Assembly: GCF_900163815.1 (NCBI RefSeq)
Contig: NZ_FUKO01000002.1
Span: forward strand, 62,001-126,000
Reading direction: 5' to 3'
Source of the DNA: Microbacterium esteraromaticum
GTDB lineage: Bacteria; Actinomycetota; Actinomycetes; Actinomycetales; Microbacteriaceae
DNA: 64,000 nucleotides
This document shows positions 27,361 to 36,088 of this stretch, in pieces. The translations under genes were made by a program, and so were the position numbers. Under the pieces are notes generated by a model. That model was not told where the DNA came from. It did not search any database and saw nothing but the letters and a program-made list of their open reading frames with translations. The stretch's first letter is position 1. Each line of letters begins with the position of its first letter.

Positions 27361-28218
27361 GTGGAGGCCGTGGCGCATGAGCGGCGCCCGCTGCGCATCC
27401 TTCATGCGCACCACAGCGCCGCCGTTGAACCCATCGCCTTCCCACAGGCCAAGGTCGTTGTCGTCACCGCGGGATGGACGAAACTGGAACATCGCGGGCA
27501 GGTGACTCCTCTCACGGAGGGCGATGTCGCGATCCTCCCGGCCCAGGCTCTGGTCGCCGGGGTCCCGCTCCCGGTCGCGGAGACCGTGACGTTCTATCTC
27601 GATCCGCCGTTCCTCGAACAACAACTCGCGTGGACACGAACGGTTGCTCCACTCGCAACAACTCTCCATGCGGCTGCGGCGGGAACCGGGCCGATCCTCT
27701 CCCTGCGACCGACAACGACAGAACGCAGAACGATCATCAAGCAGGCGCGGACACTTGCGGCATGCGACGCATCATCTGCGCGCGTCAGCCTGGAGCTGCT
27801 CGGGGCATGTCTGAGCTTCCTAGCTCGCATCGAGCACGTCATTTCGCCGCCGTCATACGTTCTGCCGCGAAGCGACGTTCGGGCCGTCGTCGCTGCTCTG
27901 CGCGGTGACCTTGCCCGCCGTTGGGCGGTGAGCGACTTGAGTCGCATCGCGAGCCTCTCCATGTCACAGCTCACTCGTTCCTTCAACTCCTCGCTGGGTT
28001 CGCCGCCGATGCAAGTGCTGGCGCGGCTGCGCGTGGAGCGGCTGGCGGAACTGCTGCTGACAACAGATTGGACTGTTCAACGCTGCGCGGAGGCGGTGGG
28101 CTGGTTCGATCCGTGTTACGCGACACGGATAATGAAACGCCTGTACGGGATCACCCCGAGCGAGTACCGCAAGACCGCTCGTTGCAGGCGGTGGCTGGGC
28201 TCTGAGTTTCGAGGGTGA
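27361..28218 (+). CDS. AraC-family transcriptional regulator (element cassette 1)
   Basis: A 285-aa regulator from a GTG. The N-terminal half is cupin-like (VVVVTAGWTKLEHRGQVTPL and following). The C-terminal half has two AraC helix-turn-helix motifs: DLSRIASLSMSQLTRSFNSS and CAEAVGWFDPCYATRIMKRL, ending GITPSEYRKTA. It is the positional counterpart of the AraC gene at 14635-15582 but clearly diverged from it. The 82 bp before it contain no other gene. It overlaps nothing, and its 3' end faces the element's relaxase gene with 50 bp between the stops. Confidence 0.85.
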   Translation: MEAVAHERRPLRILHAHHSAAVEPIAFPQAKVVVVTAGWTKLEHRGQVTPLTEGDVAILPAQALVAGVPLPVAETVTFYLDPPFLEQQLAWTRTVAPLATTLHAAAAGTGPILSLRPTTTERRTIIKQARTLAACDASSARVSLELLGACLSFLARIEHVISPPSYVLPRSDVRAVVAALRGDLARRWAVSDLSRIASLSMSQLTRSFNSSLGSPPMQVLARLRVERLAELLLTTDWTVQRCAEAVGWFDPCYATRIMKRLYGITPSEYRKTARCRRWLGSEFRG

Positions 28219-28268
28219 TGGCTCCTGGGCCGTTGGAACGCGGGGTCGGAAATCTCCGGGGCAAGGTG

Positions 28269-31200
28269 TCAGAAGCCGATGCCGCGCTCACGGTGCGGAT
28301 CGACATGCGGGCGTTGCTCATGCTCAACGGATGTGATCTGTTCCGCGCGCTCGGCACGAGCACGTTCCGCCTCGACTCGCCGGGCTTCTGTCTCCGCGTG
28401 TCGCTGACGTATGAGTTGCGCCGCTTCCACGGTGGGCAACGTCTCGATCTTGCCGAGCACACTGCGCAGTTCCTTGGCCTGGTCACGCCAGCGTGCAGCG
28501 CGACCCGCGGGGCCACCCACGGGTGCTCTGCCAGTCTTGCCGTAGATGCCTGTCCGGAGCCGCTGGCTCTCGGCAAGCTGCTTCCTCGCGAGCTGCCCTC
28601 CGGCTGCCCGTGCGTCCTGCGCTTCGCGTTCAGCCTCGACCACAGCAGGGTACTGCTCGGCCCGCTTCTCGGCGACCGTGTGCGCCCATGCGTCGAGACC
28701 TTCCGGGGTGTACGGCAGAGTGCCCCACCGTTGCTGCACGCCTGCCTGGAGGCGTTCGTGCGCGTGGTTCGCCTCATCGCGGGTGCGAGCGGCGGCTCGG
28801 CGTCGGAGCCTGCTTGCCTGCTGGTAGGCACGCCCGGCCTCCCACACCTCCTGCTGAGAGGTGAGAACCGTTTGCCCATCGGTCAGAGCCTCGGCTACGA
28901 GCGGGGCGGTAACCTCCTCACGGACCCGTTGCGCGTACTGCTCAGCGGCGGTGACGACTGTCTTGTGCTCTTCGAGTTCGGCCTCATGTGTCTCCCGGAG
29001 TTCGGTGATCGCCACCTCTGCCTGTTCCCATCTCGTGGCCTGAGTTTCGGCGTGGGCGATCGCTTCGGCCAGCCGCTGACGTTCCGCATTGACGAACGCG
29101 ACCGGCCCGTCTGAGATGAGCCCGCGTGCTGCGTCGTGTGCTTCGGTGGTGGCGTGGTCGAGGCCGCGGTCTGCACGGTCGCGGGTCATGGCCTGCACGA
29201 ACTGTTCCCGCGCTTCCGCCTCGTTCGCGGCGATGACGTGGAGGGTGTTGTCGTGGGTGCCGCGGGTGAGCCCGACGTAGAGGCCCGCTGCGCTGATCGC
29301 CTCGTCCAGCACGGTGTGCGAATCGGTGACGGTGACGCCTTGGACGCCGTAGGCGGTGCTGGCGTAAGCCAGGTGCGCATGTTCTTCCAAATACTCGGAC
29401 GGGAGCTTGATCGTCTGCTGGTGCTTCCGGTCGTTCCCGTTCTCGGCCGCGTACACGGTGCCGTCGTCGGTGATGTGTTGGACGGTGAAGGTCTGTCGGT
29501 TCGCGACCCCGATGGTGCTGTCGTTCTTCCGTGCCTGGATCACATCCCCGGCACCGATATCGAGGCCGTCACTCCCAGTGATGGTGCGGGTATGGTCGAG
29601 GTCGCCTCGTTCGAGGCACATCTCCTGTATGCGGGCATTGAGTTCGCGGGCGTCCTCGTTCGTCGCAACGGTGACCGCATCACCGGATGCAGCGGTTGCT
29701 GCGATCTGCTCGCGCATTATCTCTTCGGAGTCGTGGAGTCGCACGAGTCCCATCGCGTGCAGTTGGTCGAATGCTGCGGCGGGGTTGGTGCCGTCGCGTA
29801 GTTGCAGGGTGAGGGTCGCGTATTCGGGGCTGGTGAAGCGGTGCAGCCCGGTCATATCAAACGTGGTGCCGCATATCTGGGCTGCGATATCGAGGACACC
29901 ACCACGTCCGACGGCGGCGAGTTGTGCGCGGTCGCCGACAAGCGCGACCGTCGCCCCCGCCTCCGCCGTGATCGTCATGAGGGCGATAGCGGTGTCCTGA
30001 TCCAGCATCCCCGCCTCATCCACCACCACCCGCTCAGCACGCGCAAGCTGGCTCTCGGATGATGGCCCCGTGAACGGGCGTTCCGTGTCGGGGTCGATGT
30101 CGCCGACGTTCAGCCTCGACCAGACACCATCGTTGTTCCACCGGAACCCGTGCGCGTGCACGAGCGCCGCGACGGAGTCAGCCGGTACACCGAGCGCTTG
30201 ACCTGCAACCTGTGCGGCCTTCTTCGTCGGCGCAACCACCCGCGTCAGCCTGCCGTCCGTGCGCGCGGCGTCGATCGCGGGTCGCAGCATCGTCGTCTTC
30301 CCGCTACCTGCGGCACCTTCGACGATCACGAGCGGATCGGTCGACGCGATCGCTGCGGCTGCCTGCAACTGGGCGGCATTGAGCCCCTGTGCGGAGTCGA
30401 GTGCTGCAACATCCGGGTGCCGCATATCGTGCTCCGGTGTTGCGCTGGTGAGGAGGTCACGCAACCGGCTCTCGGCCTGTACGACGCGGAGACTCGTGAG
30501 GTGCGCAACATGATCCGGCCGTGCAGCACTATCGGGCAGGACCGAGAAGCAATCCGAACGTGCGAGGTCTGTCGCGAGTTGCACGAACTCCCGCAACTCC
30601 TCCGGTGTCGCGGTGACGCCGTGTTCGGTGGTGATGCGGGTCACGTGTTCGCGGATCGTGTGCGGCGTCCACGCCGACGCGCCCGCGGCACAGCGATCGA
30701 GAGCGCGGGAGGCGACCTCCTGAATCGAAAGGTCATCAAGCCCGACGATGGGGCGCTGTGCGGTCTTCCTGACGTTCTCGGGTGCGTATCCGGCGTCTTC
30801 GAGTTCCGCCCGCCATCCGGCTTCTGTCGCCAGGACGGAGGGCTTCTTGCTGGGGCGCTCGTGCGCCCACGCCCTGTGCAGCAACCGCGCCCGCGCCACC
30901 GGCCCCGCCGCCTCACCGGGATGGGCCTGTTCCCACTCGGTTTCGAGGCGGTCGAGGTTCCGCTCGACCTGCCGGGTGCGCTTCGACATCACGGTGTTGA
31001 AGGCTTGCAACTCATTGACTTCTCCGGTCATGGGGTCGAGCGTGAGGCCGTGCCTGTCGAGTGCAGCGGCGAGTCCTGGGTGTGCAGCAATGACCGCGCT
31101 GCCGAGAGCACGAATCGCGCCTTGCTGCTTGAACAGGGCCCCGGTGTCGAGAGCACGCCATTTCCCCGCTGCCTGCACACGTGTGCCGATCTGGAAATGG

Positions 31201-31715
31201 ATATGCCGGTGCGGATCACCCGCACGCGACGTGCGGTGCGTGACCGCGACGGTCTGCAACGACCCCACCGGCACGACCTCCTGCGCACCCCGCGGACCGG
31301 CACGCGTGGTCGAGTTCTGTGCAAGCCACCGGCGAATCTCCCCGGCTGCATCCGCCTGCGCCGCATGCAGCGCCGCGGAGACCTCCGGGTGCAGGGCAGC
31401 AGAGATCGACAAGCTCTTCGGCGCATTGATCACCATCTCCGCGAACCGCGGGCTCCCACGTTTCCCGCCGCCCGCCTCGCGTGGGGTGCCCATCGAGATT
31501 GCGGTAGTCGGGTCGGTCCAGTCAACCCAGGCCGCGTATGCGTCTGCGTCGAGGGCACGGGCTTCGATGACTTCGCCTCGCGCGTCCGTGATAGTGAAGT
31601 TCGCGAGCGCAGTTCCGGCTTCCAGGTAGTACTCGTCAGCGGTGGCACCGTCGGACTCCAAGTACCGGCGCGCCGCGACGCCAGCTCCCCGGAACAGGGT
31701 CACACCGCCCTTCAT
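28269..31715 (-). CDS. MobF relaxase-helicase of the inserted element
   Basis: A 1148-aa TraA/TrwC-type relaxase. The ATG at 31715 (MKGGVTLFRGAGVAARRYLE) follows GGGAGGACACA; a longer frame begins inside a hairpin. The N-terminal relaxase domain has NAPKSLSISAALHPE and the metal motif DPHRHIHFQIG. The helicase domain is complete: Walker A VEGAAGSGKTTML, motif II VVDEAGMLDQDTA, VGDRAQLAAVGRGG, and a late UvrD-like motif AYASTAYGVQGVT. The C-terminal 250 residues are a long charged coiled-coil. It would nick and unwind the element's DNA for mobilization. Its Walker A codons resemble the insertion site used by this very element. Confidence 0.95.
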   Translation of the reverse strand: MKGGVTLFRGAGVAARRYLESDGATADEYYLEAGTALANFTITDARGEVIEARALDADAYAAWVDWTDPTTAISMGTPREAGGGKRGSPRFAEMVINAPKSLSISAALHPEVSAALHAAQADAAGEIRRWLAQNSTTRAGPRGAQEVVPVGSLQTVAVTHRTSRAGDPHRHIHFQIGTRVQAAGKWRALDTGALFKQQGAIRALGSAVIAAHPGLAAALDRHGLTLDPMTGEVNELQAFNTVMSKRTRQVERNLDRLETEWEQAHPGEAAGPVARARLLHRAWAHERPSKKPSVLATEAGWRAELEDAGYAPENVRKTAQRPIVGLDDLSIQEVASRALDRCAAGASAWTPHTIREHVTRITTEHGVTATPEELREFVQLATDLARSDCFSVLPDSAARPDHVAHLTSLRVVQAESRLRDLLTSATPEHDMRHPDVAALDSAQGLNAAQLQAAAAIASTDPLVIVEGAAGSGKTTMLRPAIDAARTDGRLTRVVAPTKKAAQVAGQALGVPADSVAALVHAHGFRWNNDGVWSRLNVGDIDPDTERPFTGPSSESQLARAERVVVDEAGMLDQDTAIALMTITAEAGATVALVGDRAQLAAVGRGGVLDIAAQICGTTFDMTGLHRFTSPEYATLTLQLRDGTNPAAAFDQLHAMGLVRLHDSEEIMREQIAATAASGDAVTVATNEDARELNARIQEMCLERGDLDHTRTITGSDGLDIGAGDVIQARKNDSTIGVANRQTFTVQHITDDGTVYAAENGNDRKHQQTIKLPSEYLEEHAHLAYASTAYGVQGVTVTDSHTVLDEAISAAGLYVGLTRGTHDNTLHVIAANEAEAREQFVQAMTRDRADRGLDHATTEAHDAARGLISDGPVAFVNAERQRLAEAIAHAETQATRWEQAEVAITELRETHEAELEEHKTVVTAAEQYAQRVREEVTAPLVAEALTDGQTVLTSQQEVWEAGRAYQQASRLRRRAAARTRDEANHAHERLQAGVQQRWGTLPYTPEGLDAWAHTVAEKRAEQYPAVVEAEREAQDARAAGGQLARKQLAESQRLRTGIYGKTGRAPVGGPAGRAARWRDQAKELRSVLGKIETLPTVEAAQLIRQRHAETEARRVEAERARAERAEQITSVEHEQRPHVDPHRERGIGF
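30285..30312 (-). other. attB-like sequence in the element's own relaxase gene
   Basis: The Walker A codons agc-ggg-aag-acg-acg match the host site (gcg-ggg-aag-acg-acc) for three bases left and seven right of the equivalent AA (30298-30299). The match is what a conserved protein motif with similar codon use would give. Whether the recombinase accepts it is unknown. Confidence 0.4.
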
Positions 31716-31720
31716 TGTGT

Positions 31721-31750
31721 CCTCCCTCATGAGTGGTCTCATGAGGGAGG
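31721..31750. promoter_or_regulatory. 13-bp perfect inverted repeat covering the relaxase ribosome binding site
   Basis: Arms cctccctcatgag and ctcatgagggagg are separated by 4 bp (tggt). In the relaxase mRNA the second arm contains the gggagg ribosome binding site, ending 5 bases before the ATG at 31715. A hairpin would therefore hide it. In duplex DNA it could equally be a dimeric operator for autorepression. Confidence 0.75.
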
Positions 31751-31860
31751 TACGCACCACGGCCCCGCCGTAGTATGCGTCCATCATTTTCTTTGCGGGG
31801 AGGGAAGTTGGTCCAGCGGCGTATGACGGTGCGGCGTCTGCGTCTCCGAGCGTTCAGCGC

Positions 31861-32511
31861 TTAGGTCTGTGTTTGTAGGAAGGTGAGGATGGCGCGGACT
31901 CGTCGGTTTTCGTCGGCAGGGTGGAGCCCGAGTCCGGTGAAGATATTGCCGATGTGCTTGCGCACTGCTGCATCACTGATGAAGAGCCTGGCGGCGATGT
32001 CGCTGTTTGAGGCCCCTTCGGCCATCAGGGTGAGGACTTCCCGTTCGCGTTCTGTGAGGTAGTCAATGAGGTGGGGTTGGTCTCTTTGCAGGAGGTGGCG
32101 CGTCACCTCGGAGTCGATGACGGTGCCGCCCTTGGCGATGGTGTTGATTGCGTGTTCGAAGTCGGTGACGCGGTTGACACGTTCTTTCAGGAGGTATCCG
32201 ACCGCTCCTTCTGGCAGGGCGAGGAGGTCTCTGGCGTAGCGGTCTGCGACGTATTGCGAGAGTGCGAGGATCGGTTGTGTCGGGTGTGCTGCGCGGATGG
32301 TGAGTGCTGCGCGGAGACCGTCGTCTGTGCGGGTGGGTGGCATCCTGACGTCGGTGATGACGAGGTCCGGCTTGATCGGAAGAGCCTCGTAGACGGTGAC
32401 GAGTTCGGTTGCGTCGGCTGCGGTCGCGATGACGTGGTGTCCGAGCCGTTCGAGGAGTGCCTGGAGGGCCTCTCTGAGGAGTGCTGCGTCGTCAGCGAGA
32501 AGGATACGCAC
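31861..32511 (-). CDS. NarL/LuxR-type response regulator (element cassette 2)
   Basis: A 216-aa regulator starting VRILLADDAALLREALQALL at a GTG. Receiver residues: DD near residue 7, Asp in LVITDVRMPPTRTDDG, Lys in YLLKERVNR. The C-terminal LuxR helix-turn-helix is LTEREREVLTLMAEGASNSD onward. Its 5' end overlaps the kinase gene by 20 bp. It is related to, but more distant from, the two other regulators in the window. Confidence 0.9.
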   Translation of the reverse strand: MRILLADDAALLREALQALLERLGHHVIATAADATELVTVYEALPIKPDLVITDVRMPPTRTDDGLRAALTIRAAHPTQPILALSQYVADRYARDLLALPEGAVGYLLKERVNRVTDFEHAINTIAKGGTVIDSEVTRHLLQRDQPHLIDYLTEREREVLTLMAEGASNSDIAARLFISDAAVRKHIGNIFTGLGLHPADENRRVRAILTFLQTQT

Positions 32512-33775
32512 CAGGCACCTCCGTCGTTGGGTTACTGAGATGCGTCGCGGCGGGGAGCGTGAGGGTGAGGATGGTGGGGCCACCGGGTGGACTGGAGATG
32601 TGCAGTTCACCGTCGAGGGTGTCGGCTCGTTCGGCAAGACCTCGCAACCCTGATCCGTGTGAGGTGTCGACCCCGCCGTGCCCGTCGTCTCGAGCTTCGA
32701 TGCGGGCGTGTCCGTCGTTCGTCGTGAGCGTGACGTTCAGCCGGGGTGCCGTGGTGTGTTTCGCGGTGTTGGTGAGGGCTTCGGTGATGAAGAAGTATCC
32801 CGCGGCTTCGGCTGCCGGATCGAGCCGGGGAAACCCGAGATCGTCGATGTGGAGCGGGACGGTACTCCGTCCGGCGAGCTCTTCGAGCGCTGCGGGTAGA
32901 CCGTAGTCCGAAAGGACCGCAGGGTGGATGCCGCGCACGGTCTCTCGAAGTGAGGTGAGTGCGCGTTCGGTTTGATCCTGCGCAGCACGCAATGCGTGCT
33001 TCTTCGCTTCGTCGGTGCAGCCTCGGAGTTCGAGTTCGAGGATGCCCAGGCGCGCGGCGATCCCGACGAGCTCTTGTTGCACCCCGTCGTGGAGGTCGCG
33101 TTCGATGCGTTGACGTTCGTTTTCGTGGGCGGTGACGATGGTGGCACGGGAGCGGGTGAGCTGCTCGACCCGCTGATCCATTTCCGCGAAGCGCGGCGCG
33201 GTCAGCCAACGAGTGCATGAGCCCTGAGCAGCCGAAAGCATGGCGTTCAGATAGGCAAACACGAACAGTGCGACCGGAACAAGCAGGAGTGGATACCACC
33301 AGGTCTCGGGGCCGAGCACGATCTTGGTGTCGCCGAAGAGTGTGATGTCTGTGGTGCTGCGTGCCGCCATGACAGGAATCGCGATCAGGACGGCGATGGA
33401 CATCACTTGCGCGAACAGGGCGATGACTGCGAGCGACCCCAGGACCAGGCCGGTGAGGAGGGACGCTGTTTCGCGCCAGGTGGCGGGCTCCATCAGCCGA
33501 ATGTTCAACCAGTTGCGTCGCTCGTCGCGAGGGACATACACATGCCCGCTGGATGGTGTGGGGAGTCCCAGGATGCGTAGGCGGCGACGTTCGATCGCGG
33601 CGACGAAAATGCCCCACAGCGGGAGGAAGAAGATGGTGAACACGAGAACCGGGATCAGTATGAGAGTGAGGATCGCGCTGGTGGCGGTGTAGGTGAGGGC
33701 GAGCCAGGGCCATCGTGAGGGGAGGAACCGCCACGGCGGCAGCATCAGCGCCTGCCATACGGTTCGTGCTCTCAT
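32492..33775 (-). CDS. NarL-type sensor histidine kinase (element cassette 2)
   Basis: A 427-aa kinase with an N-terminal Trp-rich segment, four membrane helices in about residues 25-190 and the phosphoacceptor box ERQRIERDLHDGVQQELVGI near residue 230. The ATP-binding domain has EALTNTAKHT (N-box), DDGHGGVDTS (G1) and GSGLRGLAERA (G2). It is a divergent relative of the other two kinases. It is divergently arranged with the ATPase gene at 33900 across 124 bp; that spacer does not contain the conserved block of the other two cassettes. Confidence 0.92.
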   Translation of the reverse strand: MRARTVWQALMLPPWRFLPSRWPWLALTYTATSAILTLILIPVLVFTIFFLPLWGIFVAAIERRRLRILGLPTPSSGHVYVPRDERRNWLNIRLMEPATWRETASLLTGLVLGSLAVIALFAQVMSIAVLIAIPVMAARSTTDITLFGDTKIVLGPETWWYPLLLVPVALFVFAYLNAMLSAAQGSCTRWLTAPRFAEMDQRVEQLTRSRATIVTAHENERQRIERDLHDGVQQELVGIAARLGILELELRGCTDEAKKHALRAAQDQTERALTSLRETVRGIHPAVLSDYGLPAALEELAGRSTVPLHIDDLGFPRLDPAAEAAGYFFITEALTNTAKHTTAPRLNVTLTTNDGHARIEARDDGHGGVDTSHGSGLRGLAERADTLDGELHISSPPGGPTILTLTLPAATHLSNPTTEVPGAYPSR

Positions 33776-33899
33776 GTGTCTAGGCTACGCAGTCCCCCTT
33801 CGTGCGGCCTGGTGAGGCGGGCAAGAGTATCGTCAGGTCTACCATCGGGGTCGCTTCCGGGCCACTGCCTTCCGTCGCCCGGGCCGCTGTACTCGAAGA

Positions 33900-34661
33900 G
33901 TGAATACTCATCCCGCACCCCACGAAACGTTCCTGAGCACCGAAGTGGTGCTGAACGCCCGCGCCGTCACCAAGAGCTATCCGATGGGGCGCGGCCAGAG
34001 CGTACCGGTGCTACGCAATATCGATGTGCGGGTCGATCACGGTGAGATGGTGAGCATCGTCGGCCCGTCCGGCTCGGGGAAATCGACGCTGTTGTACTGC
34101 CTCGCCGGTCTCGAAAAGGCGGACTCCGGGGAGATCAGCCTGCAAGGGGATCGGGTCGATACCGCTTCGCCTTCGCAGCTCGCCCGCATGCGACGGGACC
34201 GGGTCGGGTTCGTGTTCCAGAGTTACAACCTCATTCCCTCGCTCTCGGTGCGCGAGAACGTGGCGCTCCCGGCGCGGCTTGCACGGCGCAGCGCGCCCGA
34301 CGTTGCTGGCGCGCTGGCAGCGGTGGGGCTTGCTGCTCACGCGGGCAAGCGGCCGGGCGAGCTTTCCGGCGGTCAGCAACAGCGCGTAGCGATCGCCCGT
34401 GTGCTTGCCGCGGAACCGCAGCTCGTGTTCGCTGATGAACCGACCGGGGCGTTGGACACGACCACCGGGCGGCAGGTGCTCGACCTGTTGCGCGGGTACG
34501 CGACCGATGATCGCAGCGTTGTGCTCGTCACACACGACCTCGACGCGGCAGCGCGCGCTGACCGCACCATCATCCTCCGCGATGGGCTGGTGGTCGCTGA
34601 ACTTGCGCGCACAACCGCCACGGACATCCTCGCGGTGTTGCACGAGAGTGCTGCCGCGTGA
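33900..34661 (+). CDS. ABC transporter ATP-binding protein (element cassette 2)
   Basis: A 253-aa MacB-type ATPase with Walker A GPSGSGKSTLLY, Q-loop FQSYNLI, canonical signature LSGGQQQRVAIARV, Walker B QLVFADEPTGALD and H-loop LVTHDLD. It starts at a GTG with a weak ribosome binding site (gaaga); an internal start near residue 15 cannot be excluded. It overlaps the permease start as GTGA. Confidence 0.93.
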   Translation: MNTHPAPHETFLSTEVVLNARAVTKSYPMGRGQSVPVLRNIDVRVDHGEMVSIVGPSGSGKSTLLYCLAGLEKADSGEISLQGDRVDTASPSQLARMRRDRVGFVFQSYNLIPSLSVRENVALPARLARRSAPDVAGALAAVGLAAHAGKRPGELSGGQQQRVAIARVLAAEPQLVFADEPTGALDTTTGRQVLDLLRGYATDDRSVVLVTHDLDAAARADRTIILRDGLVVAELARTTATDILAVLHESAAA

Positions 34662-36007
34662 CTCGGCTGATCCTCGCCGAACTTCGCGCGAGCTGGGCTA
34701 CCTGGGCGGGAGTGATCCTGGTATCGGCTATCACCGCGCTTGCCTGCGGTATCGCGGTCAGCATGCTGGAAACCGGAATGCGGGCGGGCGAAGAGTATCT
34801 GCAAGGTTTCTCCGGCGGCACGGCCGCGATCTTGATGTTCAGTGCTCCGGCCGGTATTGCTGTGATCGCAACCATCACTCGGCTCGCCGTGGATCTTGGC
34901 CGGCCCGCCTATGCCCGGTGGCAACTTGCAGGGGTCAGCCCGTCACAGACAGCCCTGGTCGTTATCATCCAGATCATGGCCGCAAGCCTGCTGGGAGGTG
35001 CGATTGGGTTCGGTGTCACCACCATGCTCGCAGGCCCCGCGATTCATTCGGCATTCGAGAGCGGCACGGGCGGATACTCGGAAATACCGATCATCACCGG
35101 CCCACTCACCGCATGGGTCACGATCCCTGCAACCGTCATCATCGCCTTGCTCGGGGGGCTGCGCGCAGCGCGCACTGCTGCACACACCCCGCCTTTGGCC
35201 GCGCTACGAGAACCAGAAACCAGAGCGAAGCGGATGCACTGGTGGCGCTGGGTGTTGTTCCTTGCGGTCCTCGGGGGCGCGACAGCGTTCTTCGCCTCTC
35301 TCTTCCAAACAACTGAGCGCGGCGCTTTCCTGAGCCAGGGGCCGCTCGTGCCTGTCGTGATCACGGTGGTGTTCGTCAGTGCTGGGCCGGTCGTGTATCC
35401 CTGGCTTCTTCGCGGATGGACAGCGCTCATCCCCGCCCGGATATCGACCTCGTGGTATTTGGCCCGGCATCAAGCCCGATACCATCTCGGTCGCAGTACA
35501 GCCTCCATCACCCCTCTATTTACCGGCACCGCACTGCTGGGTGGCCTCTTCACGATGACAGCGACCGTCGACGCCTCCCTGCAAGCCGGAGGTGAAGAGG
35601 GCGTCAGCCTTGAACTCTCACAAGTGCTGCTCATGCTCGGCGGACCTGTGCTCCTCGCCGCCGTCGGCGCGGCAGTCGTCATCTTCATGAGCAACCGCAC
35701 GCAGGGCTCCGAACAAGCCCTCCTCCAAGCCAGCGGCGCCACCAGTACCACGGTCGTCGCCTCAGCGCTCTGGCAAGCGGTGATCCACGTCGTCACTGCC
35801 GCGATTCTTGGCAGCGTGGTCATCATCCTCACCGCGGTCCTGACCTCAGCCGTGTTGGGACGCTTCGTCCCAGCCGTCTCGGTCATCGACGCCACCTACG
35901 CGCTCGGACTCATCGGAGTAGGGCTGGTGCTCACAGTGCTGGCGACGGTGCTTCCCGTTGTCTCCCGAAGCCAGGCATCCGTCGCGCTTCAACTCGCTGC
36001 GAAGTGA
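34658..36007 (+). CDS. FtsX-type ABC transporter permease (element cassette 2)
   Basis: A 449-aa membrane protein with the FtsX-like arrangement: helix at residues 15-40, a helical block at about 60-180, another at 195-260, and a C-terminal block at 320-440. It begins MTRLILAELRASWATWAGVI. The N-terminal 'LAELRxxxxxW' motif is shared with the two other permeases, showing common ancestry of all three. It is the last gene before the palindrome array. Confidence 0.88.
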   Translation: MTRLILAELRASWATWAGVILVSAITALACGIAVSMLETGMRAGEEYLQGFSGGTAAILMFSAPAGIAVIATITRLAVDLGRPAYARWQLAGVSPSQTALVVIIQIMAASLLGGAIGFGVTTMLAGPAIHSAFESGTGGYSEIPIITGPLTAWVTIPATVIIALLGGLRAARTAAHTPPLAALREPETRAKRMHWWRWVLFLAVLGGATAFFASLFQTTERGAFLSQGPLVPVVITVVFVSAGPVVYPWLLRGWTALIPARISTSWYLARHQARYHLGRSTASITPLFTGTALLGGLFTMTATVDASLQAGGEEGVSLELSQVLLMLGGPVLLAAVGAAVVIFMSNRTQGSEQALLQASGATSTTVVASALWQAVIHVVTAAILGSVVIILTAVLTSAVLGRFVPAVSVIDATYALGLIGVGLVLTVLATVLPVVSRSQASVALQLAAK

Positions 36008-36088
36008 GCAGACTCGGCCTTCTCCACCCGCACGACCCGCACAGGCGTATGAGCGACGCATGCAAGGTCTCGATGAAGAGGTTTCCGC

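Larger units (their letters stand above)
23118..28218. repeat. Transporter/two-component cassette, copy B of an inverted paralogous pair
   Basis: Gene order regulator(-), kinase(-), ATPase(+), permease(+), AraC(+), the mirror image of 14635-19847. The copies are diverged rather than recent: many silent differences are seen in the regulator genes, and the AraC genes differ strongly. The similarity therefore probably predates this insertion. Confidence 0.85.
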
